The notes: a model not told the origin generated them from the sequence alone. A DNA stretch of 64,000 bases from Apoda limacodes (GCA_946406115.1 OX291553.1:501001-565000); one strand, 5' to 3'; positions 21,346 to 32,493 are shown, numbered from the stretch's first letter. Made by a program: numbers and translations.

Positions 21346-22151
21346 AATAGTCAGAAATTTGTAAATGTCTCGAACATAAAATAAACCGGGCTTCAGATGT
21401 TTCCGACTAAAATTTAATTTTTTTATTAACAATCATAATATGGCGAAGATTGTAAGAAAACTAAAATCTACACCACCTGGAAATTATTTCTGCGGCGCCC
21501 ATGTCTAAGGTGTCGTGACTTGGCGAAGGTAATTAAATGAAAAGGGTTTAATTGAGGTAATTGGATTTTATTTTGCTATAGGCACTTACTACTTGAAATA
21601 ACATAAATAAATCAATAGTTTTTTATACAGCAGTATTATCAAAAAATAAGGATTAAAGATTTTTTTGCCACAACATATAAAAGGGGTTAGTTTAGGTTAT
21701 TTTTTTATGGAAAAACAAGTTCGTTAATCATGTTTTCACGTTTTTCAGGGTTTGAATTGTATCCCAAAGAAAAATTTGATTCAATAGCCTGAAAAATCTT
21801 TATGAGGGTTCCTGACGTCCACTAGCGCCGCCAATGGTTATTTATTATTTTTTTAATTTATGTATGTAACAAGTTGTAGATAGCAGAGATAGCATATCTG
21901 CTAAAAGTGGCCGTTTTTAGCAGATATGCTATCTACAACTTGAGATTTATCTTAAAAACAATACAAAAATAAAAATTTGCTTTGTTCAAATAGGAAATCA
22001 AAATATTAACTAGTGGCTCTAGGTAGCAGGAGTAACGGTCTTAAAATCTGAACAAGCGTTGTTTTGCAGCTCAAAACAAACTTATTTTAGGCAAAATGAA
22101 AGTGTTAGCATTAATATTTCAGATGTAAATAGGTGCGGCGCGGTCGCCGGA
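21346..22151. other. AT-rich region upstream of ST7; possible 5' UTR
   Basis: No coding similarity to 22050. It contains the hairpin at 21870-21942. Just before the ST7 start, TTTTGCAG (about 22045) and ATTTCAG (about 22123) could be splice acceptors for a 5' UTR exon. The frame stays open upstream of the ATG from 22059, but that stretch is AT-rich and not family-like. No clear TATA or initiator was seen. Confidence 0.4.
21870..21942. repeat. Long hairpin (inverted repeat)
   Basis: CAAGTTGTAGATAGC..ATATCTGCTAAAA is followed after a 7-base spacer by TTTTTAGCAGATAT and GCTATCTACAACTTG. The arms are perfectly complementary except for an 8-base insertion in the left arm. It lies about 210 bp upstream of the ST7 start codon. 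Confidence 0.85.
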
Positions 22152-22553
22152 ATGTGGGAGTCGAGTGCGTTGCTGGGTGCGCTTACGCCCAAGTTCTACG
22201 TTGCGCTCACGGGGACCTCATCGCTCATCTCCGGGCTCATCCTGATCTTTGAGTGGTGGTACTTTCGCAAATACGGGACCTCCTTCATCGAACAAGTGTC
22301 GCTTACGCACCTGGGCCCATGGCTTGGCGCGGGGCCGTCGCCTGGGCTAGGCGCCGCCGGGCCGGGTGAGGTCGCCGACCCTGACGGTGGAGGGGCGGCG
22401 GCGACGGTGGCGGGGGGCGGAGGGGGAGAGTGTCGCGTGTGGCGTAACCCGATGTCGCTGCTGCGCGGCGCGGAGTATGCGCGGCTGTGGGCAACGCGAC
22501 GCCAAGCGCCACTCACCTACTACGATATGAACCTCACCGCACAGGACCACCAG
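22152..22553 (+). CDS. ST7: ST7-family protein, coding exon 1
   Basis: This exon encodes residues 1-134 of a suppressor of tumorigenicity 7 homologue. ATG at 22152 gives [15 protein letters not shown], aligning with the known insect/vertebrate N-terminus. Then comes the hydrophobic membrane segment [17 protein letters not shown] followed by [17 protein letters not shown], the most conserved ST7 signature. A Gly/Ala/Pro-rich linker of low conservation (about residues 57-95) precedes [17 protein letters not shown] and [14 protein letters not shown]. The exon ends CAG|GTGAAT, phase 0. ST7 proteins are membrane proteins with helical TPR-like repeats; their biochemical role is not settled. The frame is open to 22059 upstream, but the family start favours this ATG. 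Confidence 0.93.
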
Positions 22554-22726
22554 GTGAATGCACACACACTGCCTATATACATATATATATACACAGACGC
22601 CCTTAGGTAAATGCACACACACCACACATAGATATATACACAGACGCAAACACAGCCATTATTTTTTTTTTCGAATAAATAACCGCGACCTTATACCACA
22701 TCAGTAATTTATGTCTTAGTGAAAGA

Positions 22727-22800
22727 CTGTGAATGTGCCTAAGAAGCCGTTAGATCAGATTCATCGAATCACAGGCCAATCGCTATTACACTCACCCAGC
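22727..22800 (+). mobile_element. Short LINE fragment (same family as 27968-29545)
   Basis: About 70 bp (GTGAATGTGCCTAAG..GATCAGATTCATCGAAT..ACAGGCC) is a diverged copy of the RT fingers region at about 28105-28175, where the family encodes HPVPKKGDRSDPSNYRPI. No flanking LINE sequence is recognisable. Confidence 0.7.
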
Positions 22801-22859
22801 GAACAAAAATAAACGTGGAAATATAACGTAGCGAAAATTTGGTCAAATTAAACGTATGT

Positions 22860-23585
22860 AATGTATCATCATATCAGCTCATATTGGTCGACTGCTGGAC
22901 ATAAGCCTCCTCTATGGCGTGCCATTTTCCCCGGTCCTCTGCCTTCCGCATCCAGCCACCACCAGCCATCTTTTTAAGGTCGTCAGACCACCGGGCTAGA
23001 GGGCTTGCCACGCTTCGCCTTTCCATACGCGGTCTCCACTCTAGGACACGTCTGCTCCATCGGTCCTCCAACAGACGTGGCCAGCCCACTGTCACTTCAG
23101 CTTACTAATTTTGCGAGTGTCGGTAACTTTGGTTCTCTTCAGGATGTCCTGATTTCGGATTCGATCCTTTAGACACTCCGAGCATAGCTCGCTCCATTGC
23201 GCGCTGTGCGACCTTGAACTTGTGGACCAACCCTGCTGTAAGAGTCCACGTTTCGGCGGTGTAAGTCATGACTAGTGGGACGCACTGGTCAAAGACTTTC
23301 GTCTTCAGACTTTGCGGTATAGGCGACGTGAAGACTTGACAAGGTTTACCAAATGCTGCCCACCCGCTTGATCCTTCTATCGGCTTCCTTCTCAAAATTG
23401 TTCCGGCCCAGTTGGATTTTCTGTCCAAGGTACACATAATCCTGGACAACATCGAGTAAGGTACCCGCGACGTATACTGGCACGACGTGTTGTTTGAACA
23501 TGACTTTTGTCTTATCCAAATTCATGCCAAGACCCACTCGTCGAGAGGATTCATCTAGAGAGTGCAATATTTCGCTCTATAACAC
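22860..23585 (-). mobile_element. RTE-type LINE, 3' fragment
   Basis: On the minus strand the end of RT is present: MNLDKTKVMF, then YVYLGQKIQLGRNNFEKE, VMTYTAETWTLTAGLVHKFK, QRAMERAMLGVS, and, after a stop and frame change, SRRVLEWRPRMERRS with ARWSDDLKKMAGGGWMR and RGKWHAIEEAYVQQ. The fragment ends at 22860 next to ATCATCATATCAGC, the short repeat-like 3' end usual for RTE. It is 5'-truncated inside RT, with stops between 23095 and 23105 and frame changes near 23350-23450. Confidence 0.85.
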
Positions 23586-23719
23586 AGCGCGAGGTCCGGC
23601 GGGCGTTCCTTTCCATAGAAGTTCATAAGTCGAGTTGGCCAGACGGAAGACTGAAGAAAACAATAGTCACCCACCTATAGTCGTCGAGTCCCTTCCCAAT
23701 GGTCGACGTACTTAAAGAA

Positions 23720-24590
23720 ATTACACTCCATACTAGGCCACGCCGCTAACGCCCGCCCGTTCGGCAAAGGGGTTCGATTCTTTCCAAAGTCTCCTTTGGA
23801 GTATCGTACGGTTGTGGCCTACATTGACGAGCTGTCTAAGCTGGATCCAGCAGTATCTTGGTACTGCTACAGCTTAGACAGCGAGCGGCCGCAAAAAATC
23901 GCACTTAAGGGACTCCCTCAAGACACCTCGCTCAATGAGATACCTGAGGACCTCGCCTTCGCCGGCTTCCCAGTGACGCACGTGCGGCATTTTCCTGCAG
24001 TTAGGGGTCGACCCAACTGCATTTACTACGCCCAGCTACAGCACAGGCATACTCTGGCCGAACTGCAACAGCTGTATGCAGTCAACGAGCTGCTCAGCAT
24101 GCCTGGCATAACCGTAGAAGCTTGGCGTACACGCCCCGGCCCGGCGCAATGCCATAGGTGACAGGCATTTGGTCATGCCTCCTCTAACTGCCACCGACCA
24201 ATTAAATGTGTGCGCTGCGGCGGCGAGCACCCGGCGTCCGACTGCGATCGGCAATCGGCTGCAGTCAAATGCGCCAACTGCCGACAAGCGCACACGGCCA
24301 ACAGCCGCTCGTGTCCTGTATTCAGGCGCGAGGCGAGACGTAGGGGGGTGACTATTAACCCTCCGTTACCCCGTAAAAAAGCCCAACGGGCTACAAATTT
24401 GCCCCCGTCATCGCCCACTCCCCTGCAACAATTGCAGCTGCAGGAGTATGACCTGTCCTCGGGAGCAAATTTAATGCCCCCGCCAACCCCCCCACCGACA
24501 GATCCCAAGCTCTCGGGAGAAAAAGGAGGCCACGTCGGAAAAAATCCGCCCCCCAACCCACAACAACGGTTCCGGCTAATATTCCGTTAG
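23720..24590 (+). pseudogene. Jockey gag (ORF1) with one nonsense codon
   Basis: A single frame runs from about 23720 to 24590, interrupted only by TGA at 24159-24161. The stop replaces the Cys expected in the first zinc knuckle (QCHR-stop-QAFGHASSNC). The PRE/C2HC-associated domain precedes it (IALKGLPQDTSLNEI, LAFAGFPVTHVRHF). Two intact CCHC knuckles follow (CVRCGGEHPASDC and CANCRQAHTANSRSC), then a Pro-rich tail. Such Gag proteins bind element RNA. No good start codon was identified, because the upstream part is diverged or truncated. Confidence 0.85.
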
Positions 24591-24850
24591 CGCCGGACAC
24601 CCAATTCGCCCCCTACATTTTTATGCTCCCCCCCCCAATTTGCGGACCCCCCGCAACCCCCTAAGCCATTGTTAGCGCAGACAATCCCTAAAATGCAACC
24701 TCATGCGGCCGCTACAAAACAGACGCAACCTACCACGTCAAACCGCCCTAGTGGCATGCTACACACACAGGGCCCACCCCGCAATAGCGGCGTTAAACGC
24801 GGCCATAGAGGCCATAGCTGCCGGCCAAAATCCCCTGCCAGCCCTTTTTA

Positions 24851-27569
24851 ATGGCTTGGCACAACTCACCACAATTCTTACGTGGGAATTTAATGGGGCC
24901 TCATCGGGGCCTTAAATTAAGAATTGTGTATTGGAACCCTGGGGGCATAATCGGCAAGACAGCCGCCCTCAGAACGTTAGTCCAGGAACACGATGTTCAC
25001 ATTGTGTTACTGGGCGAAACGAAACTCCGAGGTGAGAATGAGCTCCGCATTCCAAATTTCTTCACCTATAGACGAGACGAAATTTCTCCCGCTAATATGG
25101 CCTTCAGGGGTACGGCTGTATTAATTAGACGTGACCTTATTCACGAATTACTACCCCTTCCCCTTTTTACATACATTCGGTCTATAGGTGTAAAACTAAA
25201 GGTCGGCAATGCGGAGCTTAAAGTCTTCGCCGCATATAAGCCACCATCAACCCCCTTCGATCCAAGTGACATCGACAATATCTTTTGCGATGCCACCCCC
25301 ACACTTATTTTAGGTGACCTCAATACCAAACACCAACATTGGGGTTCACGAATTTCATCCAAATCGGGTCGTGAACTAAAAGCAGATGCTGAGAGCAAAA
25401 ACTATTTAGTCATCGGTCCAGGATCCCCAACGCACTACCCCTCTACGGACAATCACGCACCGGACGTATTGGACATCGCCTTAGCCCACAAGATCAGCTG
25501 GTCAATGTCGTTAGAGGTCCTCCACGACACTGACACTCAGCATCTGCCAATCTTATTGGTCCTAGGAGTGTCCGCAACTGGTAAACCGCTCCCCAACCCC
25601 CGCAGAATAACAGACTGGGCCACTTTCCACCGCGCCATGCTGCACTATCAACTCCCGGCTGGTGGCATTTCCACTCCCTTAGAAGTCGAAGAGGCAGTTA
25701 GTACTTTCACAACTGCTATTGCACAGGCTCTAAGGGAGTCCACCAGTGTCTCAGCCACAGCTTCTGGTAAGCAGTTGCTACCGGCGCATCTCCGCGCTAA
25801 GAGGGACCTCCGAAAACTCTGGTGCGTCACTCGTTGCCCAGTGGTGAAGAGGGACCTCAATAAGATTAGCGCGGAACTATCTTCCGAAATCGCCAACTTT
25901 AGGCAACACTTATGGGACCAGGTTATATTTAAAGCCAGCGAGAACGACATGGCTCTCTATCGCCTGGCCCGTCAAATTACTAAAACACCCGCCCCTATCT
26001 GTCCACTCATTGACCCCGCTGGTATTCGTCATTACCACGCAGCGGAACGCGCGGAACTTTTTGCGGACCACTTTGAGGACCAATTTCAGTCGAACCCCAT
26101 TATCGACCCTGACCACACGTTAGGAGTTACAGAACGCGTAGAGCAGTTTCTCGCGGCCCCAGCCCCACCACTCAGAGGTGATTATTTTATCTCGCCTAAA
26201 GAGGTTAGAAAGGAGACCTCTAAGCTTAACAAGCGCAAATCACCCGGTCCCGACGAGATTCCAAACACAGCGATTATTATGCGGCCTAGGAAGGGTCTGG
26301 TGGCACTCACCCGTATCTTTAATGGGATACTGCGCACTGGACATTTCCCATCTTCGTGGAAGATCGGTAAAATTATTGTTCTCCCGAAACCAGGAAAGAT
26401 CGTCATCGCCCAGAACATTACCGACCGATTACACTGCTGTCCAATTTAGCCAAGTTGTTCGAACGCCTACTTTTAATTAGGATATTCCCGCATATCCAGC
26501 TTAGGCCTGAACAGGTCGGCTTCAGAGACAGCCACAGTACCACTCTTCAGCTTGTACGAGTGCTCCATCACATGGCCTTCGAGCTAAACAAGGGCAGGCG
26601 CACAGTCGGAGTCTTTCTCGATATGGAGAAGGCTTTCGATCGAGTTTGGCACGAGGGCTTTTTACACAAGCTGTTAGAGACGGACATCCCACCGATGCTC
26701 GGGCGAGTAATGGCCTCGTTTCTGGACAAACGAAGCTTCTATGTCTCGGTCGAGAACAACCAGTCAGCATGTAAACCCATTAGAGCTGCCTATCGCCACT
26801 GCTCTATGCGTTATTCACCAACGACATCCCCACTCTCAGTGACTCCGGACTAGCTGAAGGTGTTGAAGACGTCATCCTAGCCCTTTACGCCGACGACAGC
26901 GCCTATATGTCCTCCTCCCGCAAAGCTAGTTTAGCAGCCAAAAAAATGCAGCGACTATTGGACACTTTGCCTGGCTGGCTGGACAAGTGGAGAATAGCCG
27001 TAAATGCCAGCAAGACAGCAGCAATACTGACCGGCCTGCAAAAGTTTCTCCCACCGAAACTTGTGTTTCGAGGTCAAGTTATTGAGTGGCAACCCAGCGT
27101 AAAGTACCTAGGTTGTATTATAGACCGCCCCTTGCGCATGCGCAAAATGCTAGACCATGTGTCAGCAGGCGCGGTCGCGTCACGGGCGTGCCTTAGACCG
27201 GTACTTTCCTCTGTCTTGCCACTCAGAACCAAAATTCGCCTGTACAAGTTGTACATACGGTCGAGACTGACCTATGCAGCCCCTGCTTGGTACGGTCTTC
27301 TATCTTCTACCAGCAAACGTAAGCTCCAGGCTGTCCAAAATAAGTCGCTGAGATTTATCACCGGCGCGGGACGCTACGTCCGCAACTCCACCATCGCTAG
27401 AGACACCAAAACCGAGCCACTCGCAGAGTTCATATCTGGTTTGTCGAAACGATTATTCACCCGCGCTGACAACAATCACCATACACACCTTAGGGGCATA
27501 GCAACCTTACACGCCCGCCCGCCGGAAGGCAGAGCTCTCCCCCGAGAGCTTATCCCTGTGGGTGAATAA
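24851..27569 (+). pseudogene. Jockey ORF2: endonuclease plus RT, frameshifted
   Basis: Starts at 24851 (MAWHNSPQFLRG) after a gap from gag. The apurinic endonuclease shows YWNPGGIIGK, LLGETKL, LILGDLNTKHQHWGS and DTDTQHLPI; the last motif is normally SDH, so the catalytic Asp is Gln here. RT follows with NKRKSPGPDEIPN and SSWKIGKIIVLPKPGK. A frameshift near 26400 leads to HYRPITLLSN-type sequence in the next frame, then VFLDMEKAFDRVWHE. At about 26795 the GVPQGS-type motif is deleted and the frame shifts again. The catalytic LYADDSAY (about 26883) and the thumb and C-terminus run to 27569. Confidence 0.9.
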
Positions 27570-27967
27570 GTTTACTTATTCACCCTCCTACCTACTCACC
27601 TTCTTTCCTTATCTCATTCCGTTTTTAAATGCTTATACTCGCTTTTATTTCTGTTTATTTTTCGTTTTATTTCGTTTTTATTTTTATTTTGCTTTTGTTT
27701 TTTGCTTCGTTTTTGCTTTTATTTTATTTTTCATTTCTGCTCAATTACCTTGTTTTGTTTTCTTTTCTTGGCGCCTAATCTCGTATCATCACTTTCTGTT
27801 CTCGCTTCTGGCGATAAAATTATTACCCACAAGGGGGCCTGTAAAGTAGGCTTCCTTTTTAATATTTCACCGGGGGTGTTCAACACCCCTGAGCTTCTGC
27901 CCGGGTCATGGTGGGAGGTAAATTCCCCTCCCCCGACACCCGCACCTCAACACCCAGAAGGGTGAAA

Positions 27968-29483
27968 GAGAAGATACCCACGAGACCAGACGGCATACCA
28001 GCAGTGGTGCTTAAGCAGTGTGCTCCTGAGTTATGTCCTGTACTCACGCGCCTCTTCACGCTTTCCTACCACACTAGGCAATGTCCGTCTTCATGGAAGA
28101 CTGCGAATGTGCACCCGGTGCCCAAAAAGGGCGATAGATCAGATCCATCGAATTACAGGCCTATCGCTATAAACTCTCTCCTCTCCAAGGTGATGGAGCG
28201 TGTGATCAACACACAGCTTTTGAGATACCTAGAAAAACACGACCTGATCAGTGACCGTCAATATGGCTTTCGCCACGGTCGCTCAACTGGTGACCTTCTA
28301 GTGTATCTCACACACCGTTGGGCACTAGCCATTGAGAGTCAGGGGGAGGCATTGGCATGTAGCCTAGACATAGCGAAGGCGTTCGATCGGGTCTGGCACC
28401 GGGGTCTTCTATCGAAGTTGCCTTCTTACGGAGTGCCCGAGGGTTTGTGCAAATGGGTGGCTAGCTTTTTGTCCGGCAGAAGCATACGAGCCATAGTTGA
28501 CGGTAGTTGCTCTGATAGCATGGACATTAATGCTAGTGTCCCGCAAGGCTCTGTGCTGTCTCCTACGCTGTTTCTACTGCACATCAATGATATGTTGGAC
28601 ATCAACAACATACATTGCTATGCAGATGACAGTACTGGAGACGCTTATTACACGGGCCGTGCAAGCATCTCACGTTCCGTTGTGGAGGAAAAGCGTGAAG
28701 AACTTGTGTCTCAAATCGAGATCGGTCTGTCCAAGGTCTCTGACTGGGGGCGGGAAAACTTGGTCCGATTCAACCCTTCAAAGACACAAGTCTGCGCGTT
28801 CACCGATAAGAAAACCCCATTCACTGTAGTCCCACAATTCCAGAACACTCCCCCCTTCATCTCCAAGAGCATTGGGATCCTTGGCGTTGACATCTCCAGC
28901 GATGTTCAGTTCCGAGATCATTTGCTAGACAAGGTAAAGCTGGCGTCCAAAAAACTTGGTGTACTCAACAGAGCGAAGCAGTACTTCACGTCGGGGCAAA
29001 GGTTGCTACTTCACAAGTCGCAAGTCCGGCCCCATATGGAGTACTGCTGCCATCTCTGGGCGGGTGCACCCGGATACCAGCTTGGCCCTTTTGACTCGGT
29101 TCAACGACGGGCTGTGAGAATTGTCGACGATCCCAAACTCACTTGCAGACTTTGCCTCCCTGTGTGTGTTCTACCGCTTGTACAATGGATTGTGTTCTGA
29201 GGAATTGTTCGAAATGATGCCCACGGCTACTTTCTACCATCGCACCGCTCGCCATCGACAGGGAATTCATTCTCACACTTTGGAACCGAAATGGTCGCGT
29301 ACAGTGCGGTTTCAGAGAAACTTTCTCCCGCGAACGCTTGGGTTGTGGAATGAGCTCCCTGCCAAGGTTTTCTGTAAGGACTACAGTATGGGGTTCTTCC
29401 AAAAAGGAGTTATTAGATTTCTGAAGGGTCGGCAACGCGCGAGTGATGCCCCTGGTGTTGCAAGCGTCCATAGGCTACGGTGA
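27968..29483 (+). pseudogene. LINE reverse transcriptase, one internal deletion
   Basis: A long open frame (to 29200) contains RPDGIPAVVLKQC, HPVPKKGDRSDPSNYRPI, FRHGRSTGDLLVYL, LDIAKAFDRVWHRGLLSKL, SVPQGSVLSPTLFLLHIND, the catalytic CYADDSTGDAYY, SDWGRENLVRFNPSKTQV, HMEYCCHLWAGAP and QRRAVRIVDDPKLTC. After LTC about 30 bp present in the 54.5-kb copy (RIEPLSLR..) is deleted, which shifts the frame. The C-terminus continues in another frame (ASLCVFYRLYNGLCSEELFEMM, FLPRTLGLWNELPAKVF) to 29483. The catalytic centre is intact, but the protein is truncated at both ends. Confidence 0.9.
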
Positions 29484-29545
29484 CCGCTTACCATCAGGCG
29501 GACCGTAGGCTTGTTTGCCACCTTAGTGGTATAAAAAAAAAAAAT
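27968..29545 (+). mobile_element. LINE (Jockey/CR1 group), 5'-truncated, poly(A) tail
   Basis: Begins inside RT next to the preceding LINE and ends with GGTGACCGCTTACCATC..GGCGGACCG..TTTGCCACCTTAGTGGTAT plus A12, a tail recurring at 33070, 48900 and 55400. There is no endonuclease or ORF1. Sense orientation in ST7 intron 1. Confidence 0.88.
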
Positions 29546-29629
29546 AGAAACTAATCAGTGTTGTCATTAAGTAGAGCCATCAAACATTATAAATATTAAT
29601 AATATATGGAGTACTTACACTTTTTGTTT

Positions 29630-29693
29630 GGAGCAGGATTCGATCCGTGAACACTTCAGCACCAAAGTCGATACATTTAACCACTCGGCCAAC
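29630..29693 (-). other. tRNA-like (Ser/Leu-type) pseudogene or SINE head
   Basis: Minus strand GTTGGCCGAGTGGTTAAATG provides an A box, and GGATCGAATCC about 40 bp on provides a B box. Spacing and the TGGCCGAGTGGTTAA start resemble tRNA-Ser or Leu, but the acceptor stem does not pair and the variable arm is short. It is therefore not a functional tRNA. A tRNA-derived SINE head or tRNA relic fits best. Confidence 0.5.
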
Positions 29694-29699
29694 AGCATT

Positions 29700-29880
29700 G
29701 TTATCAGAGCTTTGAGAATCGAGGTATACATGAAAAAAATTACGAAATCATAATAACATACGTCACAGTACAATATCATCTTGATGTGTGTGTAGCATCA
29801 CATTTGAACCCTTTACAATATTATATCAAGTAGTAAATCGCTATGAAAAAAGCTGTAAAACATAAGTTTTTTTTTTTCTC
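29700..29880. other. AT-rich intron, nothing recognised
   Basis: Short AT-rich interval between the tRNA-like element and the local repeats. I see no gene or repeat in it. Confidence 0.5.
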
Positions 29881-30610
29881 TACGTTCACATACATTTTAA
29901 AGGTTTTATTATTTTTCATATGGAATACTAATACACCATCAACACCGTTATCTCTCTCTCCCACATGTTATAGTTTTAACCAATCAATTTATAGTACCTA
30001 GACCTCTCCATTGTATGAACAACAGTATTAAATGGATGGCTATTGTAAATGGTTCAAATAAAGGTTTTTACAACTTACATTATGGAACCCCAATATCGTT
30101 TGTACTACTATCTCACTTGAAATCTCTCTCCCTTTCTCAAAAGTCAACAGTTTTCGCTACTGCTATTGAACTCTTAAAATAGTATGCGAACTAACCGACT
30201 TATTTTATTAGACCTATTCAACATATGAAAAATAATATAAAGTGGGTATCTGTTTTTAATAGTACTTCACTCAACTCATTGTTTTATTTTCATATACTAT
30301 GGAACCCTAATAGGTCATCAGCATCGTTTATAGTAGACCTCTCTCTCCATTGTATGAACTACAGTAATGAGAAGGTATCTATTGTAAATGGTTCACATAC
30401 ATTTTAAAGGCTTTTTTATTTTCATATACTATTGAACCTTAATAAGTTAGTTAATTACCTTCGTTTTCTACTGTTCTATTAAATGTTGTGGTTTTAACCA
30501 GTCAATTCATATTAGACCTTTCCATTGTATGAACAACAGTAATGAGTAGGTATCTATTGTAAATGGTTCGTATAAAGGTTTTTACAACTCACATTATGGA
30601 ACCCTAATTT
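29881..30610. repeat. Diverged local tandem repeats
   Basis: The sentence-like string TCCATTGTATGAAC.ACAGTA followed by TATTGTAAATGGTTC recurs near 30005, 30347 and 30521. It is flanked each time by related blocks (CATACATTTTAAAGG, TTTTCATAT.CTA.GGAACC, TTTTTACAACTCACATTATGGAACCC). Units are irregular (about 175-340 bp). There is no coding potential. Confidence 0.7.
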
Positions 30611-30763
30611 TGTTTGCACTGTTTAATCATAACGTGCGTCGCAGTACCTCTGCATGATATTGAAAACATGAATAATAATTTAACATTATTAGCTCTCCCA
30701 ATGCTAGATATAAACATAAGGAACCCTAAAAATTTGTGAATCAACATTATGTATTTACTATAA

Positions 30764-30767
<4 letters not shown>

Positions 30768-30802
<35 letters not shown>
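30768..30802. repeat. (TA)n microsatellite
   Basis: About 17 TA units, immediately at the 3' limit of the gypsy gag relic on the minus strand. Confidence 0.95.
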
Positions 30803-30804
<2 letters not shown>

Positions 30805-31737
30805 CGAACTCGATAGTCTTTAAAAAATAATGGGGATCTTCGATAGCGGCAAGTGATTGTAATTGTTGGTGATCGTCATTGTAGGGTTTTAGTTTGTAAA
30901 GTTAACGCGCCTATGATTTAGAAATGTCGGGCGATGAGGCAAATCTACTGTTATTATATTGTCTTTTGCGACACATATCTATTGAGTGTCCCGGATATTT
31001 GCAGTATCTACAAATTTCTGGCGTGTTTTGGGTGCGAGGTTGAGGGTTGTAGGAGTTTGGTCTGTATGACTGTTGGTGAAAGTCTTGGCGTGAACGGGGA
31101 AAGCAAGTGTTTGTATAAAATTAGGTATTCTAGGTGTAGTCGTACTTATATTTTTAATCTTGTCTTCTGAGATTGCTAAGTTAATCGCATCATTGAACGT
31201 AGTAGGGTCCCTCATGCGCACAAAATCAGACATTCTAGGAGAAAGACCCGTAAGAAATGTGTGTAGGGCAAGATCTTTCATAGCTGAGATTTTGCCGTCC
31301 AGCTGTTCGTTTTTTTGGTATGATATGGTAAGCTCTGTTAATAATTTGGACAAGCAGGTTTCCACACAAAGGCCGAACTGGGTTGCAGCTTCTGAAGGTA
31401 ACTGCTTGCATTGCTGTAAATCGGTTAATAAATGACTATAGTGTTTCTTTTCGCCAAACTGTGTTTTCAAAAATCCGCTCAGTTGTTCCCAAGTCTCAAA
31501 TTCTTTTTAGCAAACGGAGCAAGCTCTTTCAGCGTTGCCTTTAAGCTGACTTATGATATATTTTAAAACAACTGTTTTCTGATTACTGTTCGCTAAAGAA
31601 ACAGCATTATTGCAATTACTTAAAAAAGAGTTAAATTTCTCACGTGATCCGTCGAATAGCTTAACAAATTTAATAAGTATATCCATATCTACTTTATCAC
31701 CTTTTAGTTTGGAACAAGAATCGGTTTTAGGACCCAT
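30805..31737 (-). pseudogene. Gypsy-class gag with CCHC knuckle, frameshifted
   Basis: Starts MGPKTDSCSKLKG at 31737. The capsid-like region has VKLFDGSREKFNSFLSNC and a frame break near 31505. It continues KTQFGEKKHYSHLLTDLQQC, then FLTGLSPRMSDFVRMRDP with TFNDAINLAISEDK. After a second frame change near 31040 comes a zinc knuckle ICRYCKYPGHSIDMCRK (C-x2-C-x4-H-x4-C), and recognisable reading to about 30805. Gag would package element RNA. With two frameshifts and no pol, it is a relic. Confidence 0.8.
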
Positions 31738-32474
31738 TTTCTAAATTACATTTAACAAGATAAGTAAAACAATTTAAATCTAGACAAAATAATCTTCGGT
31801 GTGTCGACGTTTCGGTGTAATAGGCAGCTTCGTCGTTTGTAATACAACACTTCCGATAAGAGTGCAGATGCTCGTGTTAGTGGAACGGAGATATGATACG
31901 GTGGGAAGATGTTACTTGTAAAGGACTTATGAAAAGTTTATTCGTTATATGTTTATAACGAATAGTTGTTCACTTTTTAATATTGTTATTTTAACTTATG
32001 GAGCTCATACGGATTTCGAACACAAAAATAGTTCTATGAAAGTAAAATTACTGGATGACTTACAGGTTCAGCGACGTGAAGGCGATGAAGGTTACAATGG
32101 TTTCAGGAGCAGCACTTACACTTACTTGTAAGTGTTACTTGTTTTTTCAGGGTGGTGATTTTGGATGCGGTATGCAGTGAATTTTAAAACGTTTTCTTTC
32201 GTCTTCTTTTTTTTCAGCAGAACTTTCAGTATGGTGACCTTGATTTGGAGACAGAGGTAAGTTTCGTCACAATGACTTTGGTTGATTTAGTGGAGGATTT
32301 GGAATATGACGTAATGACGTCCTTAGATGCAAATATGAATTCTCGTTGTTGTTCTTTGATTGGACCGATGCGATGATTTTCGTGTGTCACTAAGTTTCAC
32401 TTAGTCACTTTTAAAGTTTGGCACACTAAAAAATTACAATATTTGAATTCGGAGACTGTCTGGGGACCAAAATG

Positions 32475-32493
32475 ATCCCACTGCTGCCACCAA
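32475..32493 (-). other. Putative primer-binding site
   Basis: TGGTGGCAGCAGTGGGATC begins two bases after the LTR end ..GGTATAACA on the minus strand, the usual position for a PBS. The priming tRNA was not identified. Confidence 0.45.

Larger units (their letters stand above)
23650..27960 (+). mobile_element. Jockey-type LINE, nearly complete but broken
   Basis: The + strand carries ORF1 (gag with zinc knuckles), ORF2 (endonuclease and RT) and a pyrimidine-rich 3' UTR ending in a GGGGGTGTTCAACACCCC palindrome and a CCCGGG..GGGAGGTAAATTCCCCTCCC stretch. The 5' end is uncertain: coding similarity begins before 23750. The GC-rich coding style differs from the surrounding intron. Insertion is in ST7 sense orientation. 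The downstream LINE starts at about 27968, so the two abut. Confidence 0.85.

Noticed and set aside
22196..22649. Three long minus ORFs over ST7 exon 1
   Set aside because: GC-rich antisense shadows; the + frame matches ST7 and ends at a good splice donor.
24173..24600. Minus ORFs over the Jockey gag
   Set aside because: Gly/Pro-rich shadows of the zinc-knuckle region on +.
27562..27965. Phe/Tyr-rich ORFs that look like membrane proteins
   Set aside because: Translation of the pyrimidine-rich 3' UTR of the Jockey LINE.
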